Assembly: GCA_015680685.1 (NCBI GenBank)
Contig: MNCI01011808.1
Coordinates: 217,285-278,863, forward strand
DNA from: Gnetum montanum
Taxonomy: Eukaryota; Streptophyta; Gnetopsida; Gnetales; Gnetaceae
DNA: 61,579 nucleotides
Direction: 5' to 3'
Shown: in pieces, positions 1 through 10,279 of the stretch
How positions within the stretch are numbered: the first letter of the stretch is position 1
Layout of the letters: every line of letters begins with the position of its first letter
Made by a program: the position numbers and the translations under genes
Notes under the pieces: generated by a model
Database searches by the model: none
Seen by the model: the letters and a program-made list of their open reading frames with translations, nothing else
Told to the model about the DNA's origin: nothing

Positions 1-18
1 TACGCGATATCTCGGACC
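1..18 (-). promoter_or_regulatory. Edge of internal palindrome array of element A
   Basis: The window opens with GCGATATC-type sequence at the place where, by alignment of flanks with 6840 and 53070, the internal U3-like array of the sister elements lies. The same motif fills the U3 of the LTR of this element (4391-4480). Only the edge is visible, so the call is tentative. Confidence 0.4.
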
Positions 19-1422
19 AACTGCAATGAGACACCTGAAAGAAACCAAATTTTTAATGATTTTTCGTGAAATTAATGTGTAAAGTGAGGACATTGGAAAG
101 GATTAATGTATTCAAGGGTAATTACATAAATTCGAGAGGCACGTTGGATGATAAAGGTGTGAATTTTAACAATTAAAACTTTGGCGGTTATGAAGAAAAG
201 GGAATGTAATGGAATATTGGAACATTAAAGTTTAGAGGGTTAATAAATGGGAAAGACATTTATGAAAAGTTAAGCTGAGGGTCAAAAATTGCATGTTTAA
301 GCGAGAGAATTAAGGAAGATTACAACAAAATTACACAAGTGGGTCCTCCCCAAAGTAGGTTTCAACCTATTATGCCCTTGTGTAATCACACTTAAAGTGT
401 CCGTGGGCACTAGAAGGGTTAATTGTAATCTGCACTAACTCTACAAAACGCACACATGTAAATATCACCGAAATGAGATGAAAATTCTATGCTACACAAG
501 ACACGAGCTACAGTTACACGAACAGTAAGATGAGATTGAGTAGAGAAAGGGATCATAGAGATCGGGACATGAGGGATCTGACTCAGGGCACAATGAATCC
601 TGCGTGTAAAGCATGGTTAATGTGTCATTAACCCATCGTTCCAAGATCAGGACCAAGTCCATCCTTCTAAACAGTGACATCGCATTGTTTCATCCCATGA
701 TGAACAACTATGAGAGTACCATAACAACAAGGCGTATGATCACTTGGCGTTTAGTACAAGAGAGGAGTGATTTTTATTTTATGACACTTCCTTTTTCTTT
801 TCTCTTTCTTCTCTTCTTTTTTTTTCACTTTACTTAATCTAGAGAAGCCGCCAACCTTCAGGCATGGGTGCATATCTTTCCAGTGGGACCCCCTAGAACA
901 GATTTTGATTGTCGAGTGCCCTTTTGATTACTCTTACTCCCATTTTTCATTAGATCTACAAGGATCTTAGTACAACCAAGTTGCATGATAACACCCACAG
1001 TTGACATCAAAGAGAATCCACAAGTCCCCTTGATGTCACACCCTAATCATTCCCTCTTGGTCCGTCCTTCTTCATTCTGGGTACAATAACACAAAATTAA
1101 TTTTAATTTTTTAGAAATCTCAAGAATATCACTGTACCCTCGAACAGAACCTCTTTATTTATAGAGTGGATGAGTGAGTGTAGTGGGCTCATTGTTTCAA
1201 ATAATTGATCACTCATGACTTAATAACATAAAACACATCTCAACCAACGATCCACATGGGTGTTTTATTCGTAGATGAGATTACTTACAAAAACATGAAA
1301 ATACAAACACACACAAAAAGATAAAACAAAAAAGTTAAAAGATGAAAAACTGGAAAATAAAAAATTGCAAAATTAAAGAAAATTAAAAACATTTATTAAT
1401 CCTGCTTGTTACTGAAATGGGG
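19..1422 (-). other. Non-coding 3' internal region of element A
   Basis: No coding capacity. It matches in patches, in the same order, the region downstream of integrase in elements B1 (about 6850-8114 and 19201-19540) and D (about 53100-54580). Examples are a GCAAGTGGGTCCTCCCC-like block near 340 and a CATGGGT block near 865. Short frames here are chance. Confidence 0.65.
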
Positions 1423-3388
1423 GATATCCCCCATAACTAAACGGTTGAGTATGGCAAGGATTAACAAATGAAGAATGAGGATCCTTGCATATTGGAATTA
1501 TTGACACCGATCCAAACTTATCCCCTTGGATTTTACGCACTTTGTAATAAACACAGTGGGGCACTTCATACGATGTAGTTCCCGGATAACGAGTTGACCC
1601 ACTATGATGGTTAGGACCGTTAGATGGTATGCAAGGATTGGGCTGATGCCTCCCATGGTTGTGTTCATTGGGCCTTATGGTTGTTTGAGTGTAAGTTGGT
1701 GGCCCTGATGAAGGTACATGAGGCGCTGGGTTCGAAGGTAAGGATGCACCAGATTGTTGAACTTGTAATGGGTTGGAAGGTGTAGTGGCCTCAGAATTAT
1801 GTTGTCCTTTCCTACGGCCGTGTTTAAAGAAAGGACGTCTTTGATGTTGAGGAGGCTCTTCACTGTAGTTAGTAGCAGCAACACAAGTGTTGTTCGTGGG
1901 TTGCGGTGGTACAAACACCTTAGGAATAGTTGGTGGCATTGTGGAAGGAGGGAAAGGATAAGAATGTTGAAAGTTAGGAGGAATGTAAGGTGCATAAGGT
2001 GGTGGTTGTGTTGGAGGTATGGGTTTATAGTATTGTGAAGAATGGTATTGTGGTGAGATAAAGTGTGGTGGCCCAGTTGAAGAAACAGGATGTTGAACGT
2101 TATAAGAATTTGGGTTCGGAAAATGTGAAGGGTGCCTCCAGTCTAAGGGTGGATTCCCTCACGACTGGGATTGTTGCCACTGTGGTATAACACAGTATCT
2201 CTGTACGAACTCTGGATGTAACGTGTTTCCCCAATGCTCATGTAGATGTAACAGTATTGGGCATTGGCCTTTGGGGTGATCGTACAGGCATATGTTACAT
2301 TCATATGTATGATTGGCAGTTGAGAACTTATTCCCTTCATTCCTTTTCTCCGAATGTCTATTATTTTGGCCTGCTTCTTGGGTTGTGAAAACTCTATCTC
2401 CAATGATGTTGATATATTCTCCACACTTTTGATTCATCCATTCCAACATCTTATTGATCTTTGCCTCGGCTTCTTCTAATGATTGCTGTATTGGCAAAGG
2501 TGATGTTTCCACCTTGAGATTTGTTGATCTCTCCTTATTATGATCATGGACCTTTGTTGAGTTAATATTTTGGTCCCGTTGATGTTTTTCAACACTCTCC
2601 CATGTAGCTAATTCTTCTTCTTCTTTTGCTACCCACTTAATAAGCTCTTGGATTTGATGGGTTCGTAGGTTGTATAGTTGACCTCGGGCATACATTCCTA
2701 AGGTCTCTTTGGTTTCATTACGTAGCCCATCAATGATGTGATACATTAGCCTTTCCTTGGAAAACCCATGGCCTGGACAGTTGTTTAACAGTGAGTAATA
2801 TATTTCTAAGGCCATGTCCAAGGGTTCATGTTTTGCTTGTTTCCATCCTTGGATTTGTTTCCTCAAGGCTAACACTCTTGCGTAGGTTTGATATTTTTCG
2901 TTAAAGACTTCTACCATTGTTGGCCAGCGTTGTATCGAGTTTGGTTTTAACGATCTATACCATACTTTAGCTTGGTCAATGAGTGTCATAGGAAAGAGCT
3001 TTAGTTTTTGCCAACTGTTATCAATGTTATTCCATGTGCAGGCATCGTAGAAGGCTAGTAAATGTTGATGCGGATCTAAGTCATAGCCTCCTGAAAATGT
3101 AGGAAAGTTGTTTAAATCGAGCCTGGGTAGTCGGCTCTCTTTACGATGCCTACGTGAGATTCGAATGGCCTCTTGTATTTGCATGAAGCTTGTAGTGGCC
3201 AGTGGGGGTTCATCGTCATCAGGTAAGTTATGCTTTCGTGTGTTACGATGACGTTGTTTTTGTTCATTCTTATAGGAAACTCCCACTTCAGATTGTATAC
3301 TCCAATCTTCATCGTCATATAACTCATTGGTTCTCCAATGAACTTCTTTACTAAGTGTGGTGTTATTATCATCTTGTTGGAGAGACAT
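1409..3388 (-). pseudogene. gag: gag of element A, one in-frame stop
   Basis: Structural Gag protein that packages the retrotransposon RNA. A 659-codon frame starts at 3388 and runs to 1409 with a single in-frame TGA at 2159-2161, so it is nearly intact. A retrotransposon-gag capsid domain (about residues 85-290) includes the blocks LPRLDLNNFPTFSGG, WYRSLKPNSIQRW and LRKQIQGWKQ. A knuckle-like CNICLYDHPKGQC (C-x2-C-x3-H-x4-C) follows near residue 365. After the stop comes a Pro/Gln/Asn-rich tail. The frame runs over the polypurine-like tract that in full-length relatives lies after integrase, so pol was removed cleanly between the tail and that tract. Homologous gags lie at 57110-59580 and 23260-25667. 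Confidence 0.85.
1423..1438 (-). other. Polypurine-like tract PPT1, element A
   Basis: On the minus strand this reads TAGTTATGGGGGATAT, equivalent to AGTCATGGGGGAGATG in elements F and E. It is not next to an LTR; see the dual-tract finding. Confidence 0.5.
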
Positions 3389-3485
3389 TGTTGTGACTTT
3401 TTATAATTCTTCTTTTTAAGAGATATATCGTTAAGTTCTTTACAGTGACCTTGTATGATTTAACTAATCTAGATAACTAGCACCA

Positions 3486-3503
3486 TCCCCGGCAACGGCG
3501 CCA
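3486..3503 (-). other. Primer-binding site for tRNA-Asp(GUC)
   Basis: Minus strand TGGCGCCGTTGCCGGGGA, complementary over all 18 bases to the 3' end of plant tRNA-Asp including CCA. One base separates it from the LTR end, as usual for LTR retrotransposons. Asp-tRNA priming is typical of Athila-type Ty3/gypsy elements, as far as I recall. Confidence 0.9.
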
Positions 3504-3504
3504 A

Positions 3505-4491
3505 TGATGAGTGACGAGGTACCCCTACACTCAACCATATGAAACGAGCATCGCACGCACGATCCGGTTGAACTCCACAGATGGACTAGTTGTGGTATCT
3601 AGATAGTTAGCCTTAGGTCGCAGTTCACTGTCTTCCCATCTAGACTAGTTTTGCATATGTCAGGTATGGTTTAGTCTAGATGAGGTGTATGATGTGTTTC
3701 TAATCTATGCTACTCCTGAAGGTAATGGAAAATAATATTAACTAATTCTAAGCTAAGAGGAAAAGGTTAAGGAAATCTAATCTAGCCTAAGTGCGATGAG
3801 AAATCGATTCCTTGATCAACCGTACACATCTTGGACTTCGTGCACGACTGCCATTGGGACTACCAAGCATAGGCCTAGGTATGCCACTGGGATTACCAAG
3901 CGCAGACCCCAAATACGCCACTGGGTTACCAAGCGTAGATCCCCCTAGCTACACCACTGGGCTACCAAGCAGTCACACTTAAATGCTCGTAATCAAGTTG
4001 TACTCAAACCGCTTCTAAGAGTTTAGGGTTGAGAGACTAATCGCGATGAGCAACCGATTCCCTAACTAGCCGTACACACCCGTAGATGCTCGTAGCTAAG
4101 TCGTACTCACATCACGCTATGAAAGCAATAAATAACATTAAATAAATAACAAATAAATAAACTAAGTGAATGCTGCAATGATGAAGTAATCTCGATCTTT
4201 ATTGCCGGTCATGTGCGTGTCCAAGTACGGCACACTCCAATAAAGACACTGTACAATCACATTCACCACACTGCGGGCAGGCATGGAAAAATTCTAACTC
4301 TGGAGGGATCAAACTGCCAGAGCTTCGCTACACTAAAAATGGGATCCCCGAATAAGGGAGAGCCACCTCTTATTTATAGAAATTGCGGCTGACTGCGATA
4401 TCGCGTACGCGATATCGCGGGGGATGCGATATCGCATCAGCTACAATATCGCGTACGCGGTATCGCGGCTGATGCAAACCGCGTCTCATCA
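3505..4491 (-). repeat. 5' LTR of element A
   Basis: 987 bp, bounded by TGATGAG and CTCATCA (short inverted ends). In element orientation the U3 is only about 110 bp. It holds three perfect GCGATATCGC palindromes (4395-4404, 4409-4418, 4426-4435) plus decayed copies up to 4480. A TATA box follows at 4371-4378 (TATAAATA on the minus strand), and the R/U5 is long. R/U5 contains four copies of a 33-35 bp unit with ACCAAGC at 3848-3972. Confidence 0.85.
3848..3972 (-). repeat. Short tandem repeat in LTR A (ACCAAGC units)
   Basis: Four degenerate units of about 33-35 bp around a GCCACTGGG..TACCAAGC core. Two or three units of the same type sit in the LTRs at 26165-26240, 30535-30595, 34085-34160, 35430-35500 and 48950-49010, so unit number differs between LTR families. 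Confidence 0.75.
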
Positions 4492-6290
4492 ATAGCCATC
4501 ACCATTTTCTTCTTAGCCTATTTTAATCATTCCTAAAGTTGCCAAAAAGCTTCATCTTTAGTTACTGTGGGGCTAGATGCAAAGGATCAGTAAAATCGGC
4601 ACATAATTCAGCAACTTTTGTGACCAAGCATTGGTTTTGTGCTTAAGCTATTTCAAGTTACCCTTCCAAGATGATGCATTTCCCCTTTGGTTGTTGTAGC
4701 TATGATTGGTCATAGTAATGTTATTTTGAAAATCTAAGAAATCTAGAATTGGTTGCCTGGTCCCCACTAGTCGATCTAGTAACTCTTCATGCTAGGCTAC
4801 ACTCAATCTTTCACTGATCATGATTATAGATATCTGCATATCTTAAAGTGTAGATATGTTTGGTATAGATGTCGCAAGTGTGTTAAGTGCTTCTATGATT
4901 CAGTTAGCAACAACTTTAGCAACGGTGTCTTGCCCTTGGTGTTGCATCACCAATACAGTTATCCCTCACCCTCTTCCAAGTGCACCAAAAAGGAGGTGAC
5001 ATTCCTAGAGAGTTTTGGTAATAAATGGTGTTGAGATAAAAACATCGTCACCTCTCAAGCACTGGGATTTAATCTCATAGGAAATTGTGTTCGTTGGGCA
5101 GATAATATTGGTCCACCTCTTTCCATCTAGCTAATTGTTTGAGCCACCTCATTAAGGTGACTCATCATGGATCAATGTATAGATGGGTTTGCACCACTCA
5201 TTCCTGCACATTGGTCCTACTCATGCAAGAGTTACTCTTAGATTTCAAATAAGCATTTAATGGTTACATGGGCCTTTGATGTTGTTTCTTAAGTAGGTAG
5301 TAGAGGTGGTGGCTGCTACTCCCCTTCTTTAGACACAGTAGGTGTCTTATCCTTCATCATTTTAGACCATGAGGCAATGGAAGTATGCTTGATTATATCA
5401 TTTGCATAACAAATGATCCCTACCCTTTTACAAATTTTCTAATTGAGACATGGAAAAGGTAGGGTTTTTCTTTCATGTTTGTTTTCTTTAAAGTTCTTCT
5501 CAATCTCTAAATAGATTAATTATGGAAGGTTCACCAGAAATCTCTCTCTTAGAGGGATGCATGCTTAGGTGGAAAAGCCTATCACCTTGCTAGGCCTCAT
5601 TATTGGATTTAGGTGACAGGCTACTATCTTCAAGTATATGCATTTTGCTAGTGTGAGCATGCTGAATTCCTTACAGTCGACCCCATAACACTGTTGGGTC
5701 CACTCTGTTTTGGCCATAGGGTAAGCTTGTGTTGACAAGTCTACCAATTGTATCCTTGTGTCAAGCAACCTAAGAACTTGTGCAATAACATCCACTTAGT
5801 AGGACACCTGAATGTCCTTGATCTTCACTATAGAGCTTGCCCTTCTATTGTTCCAGAAGAGGTATGTCTCTCCCATGTACCACTCCCCACTAGAAGTGAT
5901 GATTGGCCACATGGGAGAGGTTTGCAATTGTCTTCTCACTTCTACTAGAGCATGTTCTAGAAATGGCCCGAAGTTTAGTTCCTAGAGAATTGAGCATTGG
6001 ATTTCACGGAGCTAGATGGTGTTGAGGTAGGCTTGTATTAGTGTGACTTCTAGCTTTGGTATGGGTCCTGGTTCTTTCCCATGCTACAATTATTCTGTTT
6101 CAATTTCTTCTTCGAGAATCTATCGAATAGATTCTACTTTGGGCTTTTCTCGAAGAGGTCCTATTGCATGGGTTCCTTCTAGTTGTTCCTGGGGCTATTC
6201 TTGTTAGCCCCTTTTAGTCCTAGGTCATTTCTCCCTTGATTGCAATGGTCCTCCCTCCTATAGTCATTTTAGTTTTAGCAAAATTTGTAA
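4492..6290 (-). pseudogene. ORF B remnant of element B1 (N-terminal two thirds)
   Basis: Decayed copy of the extra ORF found between integrase and the 3' LTR in B1, D and F. The longest open piece (5565-5795) includes the blocks VLRLLDTRIQLVDLSTQAYP and YLKIVACHLNPIMRP, which match 31146-31391 in F and 51800-52050 in D. The start codon is lost near 6275 and the C-terminal coding part is cut off by element A at 4492. Many stops are TAG where CAG is expected. The function is unknown; see the D copy for a description. Confidence 0.7.
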
Positions 6291-6722
6291 TCGCAACATG
6301 ACCATAAGTTAACAATTATTGTGTAACATGAAACAATTGGAATTCCTTCTTTCCTTTGGACAACTACACTTGGTTGAGTTATGATTATGGCCAGTTTAAT
6401 CCATTTTAATCATTATTTTATTTGTATTTTAATGTTGATAAGTTATTCTAGAAGATATTGCAAGGGTTGACTCTTAAGAATTAATGGTTTCATATTGTTG
6501 TATTCATTATTCCCTTTGGGGAAGTTAGAAATTTTTTTGAAAAATTTCATCAGAAACATTAAGGTTTGTGGTCCACATGATCAAAAGCTTACATCTAGTA
6601 GCTACAAGATCAAAGAACAGAGTGATTCGGACAAATAGCTGACAAGTTATGGGCTCTGAAAAATGGAAAAAACTCCCCTCATGTTATGAAGTAAATGTAA
6701 AAAATTTACAAAGTCTCAGTAG

Positions 6723-6840
6723 TATTTATAGAGTTTTTGGCTTACGTTGATTAGGCCTAGTTGACAAGGCCTAGTTGATGAGGTCAACTATGTTGACTAG
6801 GCCTAGTTGACGTGGTTGTTGACCACTATCGACTTGGTCA
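6723..6840 (-). promoter_or_regulatory. Internal U3-like promoter of element B1
   Basis: On the minus strand, several GGCCTA(G)TTGAC / GTTGACTAGGCC half-palindromes (6741-6835) precede a TATA box (TATAAATA, 6723-6730). The same motif class occurs in the LTR U3 of this element (26605-26690). It lies upstream of ORF B and may drive a separate ORF B transcript; that role is inferred. Confidence 0.6.
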
Positions 6841-6845
6841 AGCTT

Positions 6846-8114
6846 CCAAAATACAAGGAAATTTTAAGTGAAATTGAGGTCAAATGGAAGCCCAAAAGGC
6901 TATGAACATAATTAGAATAGTAGAAGAGGGTTTTAAAGCTCAAAAAATTTAGAAAATTGAGAAAATGTTTTAGAAAATGAATTTAATGAAAGTTTTAAGA
7001 AGCATAAAGTGAAATACATAATGGAATATCTGAAAGATAGGATTGTAGCAATGTCTAAGGTAAGGAACTTAACTATATATGCAAGTGGATCCTTCCCATA
7101 GCAAGTACATGGCCTTTTGTCCCTTACATAACCTCAACTACAGAGTCTATGTGCCCCACAATTGATTTAACAGTCATAAAAAGTTAAGGACCAACCCATA
7201 AGAATCTATCCAAGAATTCCAACACATCAAACTAAGACATTAAGCATAACATAGAAACTGGCAATGAGGTGAGTTGTGGTAGCATAGATGGATGACAAAG
7301 ATGGTGGAATGGAATACTGAATTAAGGTCATAAGAAGTCCTTTATGGAGTTTTGAGTTTAAAATGACCTGAGAAGATCCATCCTTAGTCTAGACAAAAAC
7401 CATCCTCTTTAAGTGACTTCACATCATCACTCCAAGACCAATCTATTCCCTTGAGACACAAGAGTGCTCCCATAAAACAATCACCATTCCATAAAGAGAA
7501 GAAAAGAAAAGTAGGAAGTGAGAGAGGGCCTTAGTTAAAGGGGACCTTTAGGCATGGGTAACATGTCTTTCTAGTCCCATAACTAGTGCTTGTAGCTTGT
7601 TTACTTGTCTAAGGGATGTGTTTCAAATTCGTATCATGTTTTTTTTTTTTCTTTTTGCTTTTTATTTTTTTTGTATCTTTATTTTTTTTCTTTTCTTTTG
7701 GATGGGAACCACACCATGCAAAGCCTTTATTTAACTTCCTCTTAGTGGTTGGAATGGAATAGTAAGAAGTCCATGAGAAAACACATGCAATCAAGCAAGT
7801 AGAAGAGTACACTGAGTATTGAGTTTTCTTGAAGTCACACCATGTACAAACCTTTGAATCCTTTGTAATTCTAGAAACTACCAAGGTCATTAATTAATTA
7901 AAATTTTTTTTTTAATAAAAGGGACCTTAAACTTCTACAACGAGGAATACTATAGAGTTTGTTGGATGGGTGGATGATGTGGACTCACTTCCTATTCCAT
8001 GAAAAATAACCTATGTCATAGTTATTAGATATCAAAATTCAAAAATAGAAACTTGACATTGACAATCAAAACATTAAGCAAAAACCATCATTAGTACATA
8101 ACAACAGGGGCACT
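6846..8114 (-). other. Non-coding 3' internal region of B1 (left part)
   Basis: AT-rich with long T runs (7637-7697). Aligns by eye with 53100-54320 of element D. No coding signal. Its last 80 bp (8035-8114) recur at 19201-19280 on the far side of the PLE cluster. Confidence 0.7.
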
Positions 8115-8310
8115 AAAATTTTAGGGTACTTAAAATTTTAAGTAAGATCTCATGCAGGTGAAGAAAAGATGGAAAGACAGAGAGAACAACGACAAATCAA
8201 GAGAAAGGCTCAAACATAAAAGCAAAGCAACTACATAAAATGTTTTTGGGGAATCTCATCCCTCTTTAGTATGTTTACAGAAGCAATGCTTGTCTAATGT
8301 TACAAGTTAA
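8115..8310 (-). repeat. Inverted PLE pLTR (left end)
   Basis: Reverse complement of the pLTR sequence at 18720-18895, sharing the blocks CAAGAGAAAGGCTCAAACAT and TAAAAGCAAAGC with its complement. It contains an inverted hammerhead-like motif at 8231-8289. Confidence 0.75.
8231..8289 (-). ncRNA. Hammerhead-ribozyme-like motif, inverted pLTR
   Basis: Minus strand: stem I ACATA (8270-8274) pairs with TATGT (8233-8237). Core CTAAAGA is at 8263-8269 (consensus CTGANGA). Stem II is GGGA/TCCC with a 6-nt loop. The second core box is CAAA instead of GAAA. Two core bases are mutated, so it is probably inactive, but the stems pair perfectly. Confidence 0.55.
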
Positions 8311-8400
8311 AATTTTAGGGTTCTTAAAATTTTAGGGCACTTAAGATTTTAAAATTTTAGGGTACTTAAAATTTTAGGGTGCTTAAAATCGTAGGTGCTT
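8311..8400 (+). repeat. Tandem TTAAAATTTTAGGG-type repeats
   Basis: About five units of 16-19 bp with the core AAAATTTTAGGG, joined between the inverted and the first direct pLTR. The TTTTAGGG ends resemble the plant telomere repeat TTTAGGG, but the unit also equals the pLTR terminus, so it may simply be stacked element ends. Confidence 0.7.
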
Positions 8401-8403
8401 TTT

Positions 8404-8690
8404 CAGCATTGCTATTTTTTAGTTGTTATTATTATCTTTCCCTATTTTTAAGTTGGGAGCCTATTTATTGATTGTATTGGCATGCTCATCCCTTGCCTTT
8501 GCAGCTTTGACTGCCTAGCCGCATTGCCTTAGCACATTGAAGAGGAGTGAAAGTCCCTGAAAACATTTTCTGTAGAGTAATGCAATGAGCCTTTCTATTT
8601 TCAATTTTTTAGTTCTAGTTTTTAGTTTTCTCCTTTACTACATTATTGTCCCTTTGCCAAGCTACACAAGATCATGACAAAAATTTTAAG
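8404..8690 (+). repeat. PLE pLTR copy 1
   Basis: Shares with 9402-9680 and 18901-19184 the blocks AAGTTGGGA, GTATTGGCATGCTCAT and CCTTGCCTTTG, the hammerhead-like region and a terminal AAAATTTTAAG. Divergence is high enough to indicate age. Confidence 0.8.
8521..8587 (+). ncRNA. Hammerhead-like motif, pLTR copy 1
   Basis: Core TTGAAGA (8537-8543; first base mutated), a weakened stem II GGA/TCC, then the GAAA box. Inner stem I is reduced to ACA/TGT; outer stem CATTGC/GCAATG is intact. A decayed copy. Confidence 0.5.
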
Positions 8691-9210
8691 TTTCAAAAAT
8701 CTCTCTCTATCTTGCTACCTTGAAAAGGTTGAACTTTGCACACCAACCACCAATTGCTGCTTCTGGATTCTAACCAATTTCATTTTGTTGTTTTTGGTTA
8801 GAGATTTTCTTACAAGTTCATCATGGTTGATTCTTGTTGCTATACATCGTGGACCATGATATGATGCTACATCTATTAGTCCCATGTCTTGGAAAATTTC
8901 CTGGCTTATGAGGATCCTTTGGTTATGGTCTTCGATACTACTCTTCTTTAGTATTACCATGTCCTTTACAACTCTCCTTTAGCATCATTGTAGCACTTGC
9001 TTCCACCATTGTTAGTTTCCATCGCAGTTGCCGCTGCCGTTGTTAACGTTGCCGCTACTACCGTCGTCGTGTCATCGCCACCGCCACCGCTGTGCTATTG
9101 ATTACGTTGCCATGCTACTGTTGCCATTGTGTCATCGCTGCCATCATCACTGTTACCACTACTACTGCTGATGGCCTTCATTCCTTTCTACTGCTAACAG
9201 TCGCCTACGA
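8691..9210 (+). other. Unassigned PLE-internal sequence with trinucleotide-rich patch
   Basis: No convincing gene. 8990-9190 is rich in GCC/GTT/ACC triplets (looks like a decayed (YNN)n simple repeat and could encode low-complexity Pro/Ser/Ala). The two opposing small frames here are not supported. Confidence 0.4.
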
Positions 9211-9401
9211 TCTTGTCATAGTATAGTGGTCAGACCCCTCATGTCCACTGAACAAACATAAGGACATTTCTAAACCCTATACTTTGTCGGCTCTACCAAA
9301 AGATTCAACTTTTTTGACAAATCGTTTCTAAAAAATTATTTGTAACTAATGCTAATACTGCCTTCCACCCCCATTCGGCCAGCACGAGTGCGGCCTGTCC
9401 T
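9211..9401 (+). pseudogene. 3' fragment of a PLE body
   Basis: The block ACCCTATACTTTGTCGGCTC and the following 120 bp align with 18505-18680, the end of the PLE coding region, and lead directly into pLTR 2. Everything 5' of it is missing, so this is a 5'-truncated copy, as expected from incomplete reverse transcription. Confidence 0.6.
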
Positions 9402-9680
9402 ATTTTTTAGTTATTATTATTAACTTTTCCTATTTGTAAGTTGGGAGCCTATTTATTAATTGTATTGGCATGCTCATCCCTTGCCTTTGTAGCTTCGACT
9501 ACTTGGTCGCATTGCCTTAGCACACTGAAGAAGGGTGAAAGTCCCTGAAAATGTTTTGTGTAGAGTAATGCGATGAGCCTTTCTATTTTCAATTTTTCAG
9601 TTCCAGTTTTTAGTTTTCTCCTTTGCTGCATTACTATTCCTTTGCCAAGTTGCATGATATTATCATAAAAATTTTAAGCA
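9402..9680 (+). repeat. PLE pLTR copy 2
   Basis: Best-preserved core of the hammerhead-like motif in the window (9509-9575). Alignable over its whole length with copies 1 and 3. Confidence 0.8.
9509..9575 (+). ncRNA. Hammerhead ribozyme motif, pLTR copy 2 (canonical core)
   Basis: Inner stem I is GCACA (9520-9524) with TGTGT (9557-9561). Core CTGAAGA is at 9525-9531. Stem II AGGG/CCCT closes a 7-nt loop (9532-9546). The GAAA box is at 9547-9550. A very short stem III (AA/TT) and cleavage site UU come before TGTGT. The outer stem CATTGC/GCGATG has one G-U pair. Both conserved core boxes are intact. Short stem III is what has been described for PLE and retrozyme hammerheads, which tend to act as dimers. 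Confidence 0.75.
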
Positions 9681-9963
9681 CAAAATTGTCGAAAAAGCAT
9701 CCATCATTTTGCTACTTGGCTATGCCAATGACATCGCCTATGGCATGGCACAAAAATGTTTGTCGAAATAAATCTCTTGTATAAATAATGCTCAAAAATG
9801 CCATGAATAAACAAAGAAAGAGCAAACTTGATCGAGGGGGTAAAACTAAATCAGGTAAGTGGTAGAGAAATAGAGGAGGGATGAGTGATTCTGTTTTTAG
9901 TTATCTTGTTACCTCATCTAGTAGTTGAGCTTGGTTAACATCATTTTTTTTAAAATCATCTCG

Positions 9964-10002
<39 letters not shown>

Positions 10003-10011
10003 AAGCTAGTG
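9681..10011. other. Spacer between PLE and Helitron, with (TA)n
   Basis: No gene seen. 9966-10001 is an (AT)n run of about 18 units, a typical Helitron landing context (insertion between A and T). Confidence 0.6.
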
Positions 10012-10279
10012 GAGCAATTTTGTGGGCTATGAGTAGAATTTAATTAATTTTTTTATTTTTTAAATTATCATCAGTATTTGCATTCTGAATAATATATACT
10101 GGTAAACATAAATTGGTTAAAATAAAAGTTTATATATTTTGTATATGTTAATGAAGGAATACATTGCACAATTATTGCAACAAATATTACAGAGTTGTAT
10201 AATAAGATTGAGCAAAAGGAAAAATACAATAACTATGAACTTAATATGCCTAATCCTCTAATTGAGCAAAAGAAACTTC

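Larger units (their letters stand above)
1..4491 (-). mobile_element. Element A: gag-only Ty3/gypsy retrotransposon, left end outside window
   Basis: Minus-strand element read from right to left: LTR (3505-4491), tRNA-Asp primer site, gag, polypurine-like tract, then non-coding 3' sequence to the window edge. No protease, reverse transcriptase, RNase H or integrase lies between gag and the tract, so it is a non-autonomous gag-only derivative that would need pol from a relative. Its right edge cuts into ORF B of element B1: 4492 onward aligns by eye with 50760-52500. The primer site is a perfect 18/18 match, the best in the window, so this is probably the youngest insertion. The 5 bp outside the LTR are ATAGC; the matching duplication would lie left of the window. 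Confidence 0.8.

Noticed and set aside
4391-4480. Telomeric or centromeric satellite
   Set aside because: The GATATC palindromes are confined to LTR U3 and internal promoter positions.
7636-7890. Lys-rich frame on minus strand
   Set aside because: Produced by T runs in non-coding element sequence; not conserved in D.
9210-9250. tRNA-like start (TAGTATAGTGGTCAG) resembling a tRNA-Asp or Glu A box
   Set aside because: No acceptor stem, anticodon arm or proper B box follows; it sits at the truncation point of a PLE fragment.
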